A DNA stretch of 5,087 bases from Duncaniella sp. GTDB taxonomy: Bacteria > Bacteroidota > Bacteroidia > Bacteroidales > Muribaculaceae. The notes under the pieces are model-generated. The model saw only the letters and a program-made list of their open reading frames with translations. It had not been told where the DNA came from and did no database searches. The DNA is taken from contig JAIDJD010000382.1 in NCBI GenBank assembly GCA_029052375.1, positions 1-5,087 of the forward strand, given 5' to 3'. Positions 5,042-5,087 of this stretch are shown in pieces (the stretch's first letter is position 1; each line of letters starts with the position of its first letter). The position numbers were made by a program, and so were the translations under genes.

Positions 5042-5087
5042 CTGTCTCGTAAACACATCTGACGCTGCCGACGATCATACGCGTGTA
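5042..5087. other. Illumina Nextera (Tn5) adapter contamination at the sequence end
   Basis: From memory of the published adapter, 5042-5060 matches the 19-bp Tn5 mosaic end CTGTCTCTTATACACATCT in 17 of 19 positions (mismatches at 5049 and 5052). Positions 5061-5074 match the rest of the Read 1 adapter, GACGCTGCCGACGA, exactly. Then come 8 bases, TCATACGC (5075-5082), in the place of the i5 index, and GTGTA (5083-5087), the first bases of the P5 part. The order, spacing and length all fit library read-through, so this is not chromosomal DNA. Confidence 0.95.

Noticed and set aside
4849..5058. Minus-strand open frame starting at ATG 5058
   Set aside because: Its start codon lies in the Nextera adapter and it runs through both hairpins and the terminator. 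The frame with the AAKK repeats and the stop at 4936 is the real one.

Overview
The window looks like a piece of a GC-rich Bacteroidales-type (Bacteroidota) chromosome. The evidence is an N-terminal part of SprA/Sov, the giant outer-membrane protein of the Bacteroidota type IX secretion system; two promoters of the Bacteroidota form TAnnTTTG, one with a well-spaced -33 TTG; AT-rich leaders without Shine-Dalgarno sequences; and a ribosomal protein S16 with a long Ala/Glu/Lys tail. Genus cannot be fixed from this sequence.

Layout. Positions 1-1783 (minus) hold the first ~594 codons of sprA, which runs off the left edge. Just upstream on the same strand is ruvA (1839-2435), probably co-transcribed with sprA. 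A 312-bp gap (2436-2747) holds CTAAAC-type repeats next to the ruvA start, two near-identical 26-nt palindromic repeats flanking an 11-bp hairpin, and the terminator of rpsP. rpsP (2748-3287, minus) has its own promoter, in a divergent region shared with a HAD/Cof-type phosphatase (3452-4288, plus) whose promoter box almost touches its ATG. The HAD gene overlaps, tail to tail, a Nudix hydrolase of ADP-ribose pyrophosphatase type (4275-4829, minus). Upstream of that come a strong terminator, a second hairpin, and the last 35 codons of an unidentified gene ending in a Lys/Ala/Pro tail (4934-5041, minus).

The last 46 bases (5042-5087) are not genomic: they match the Illumina Nextera (Tn5) Read 1 adapter, followed by an 8-nt index and the start of the P5 sequence. 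The genome sequence therefore ends at 5041, and anything called beyond that point is an artefact.

Functionally this is mostly conserved chromosomal backbone: DNA repair (RuvA), translation (bS16), protein secretion (SprA), and two metabolite house-cleaning hydrolases. I see no mobile element, defence system or CRISPR array. The points worth a second look are the adapter, the missing ATG of sprA, the palindrome cluster upstream of ruvA, the long S16 tail, and the likely leaderless HAD transcript.
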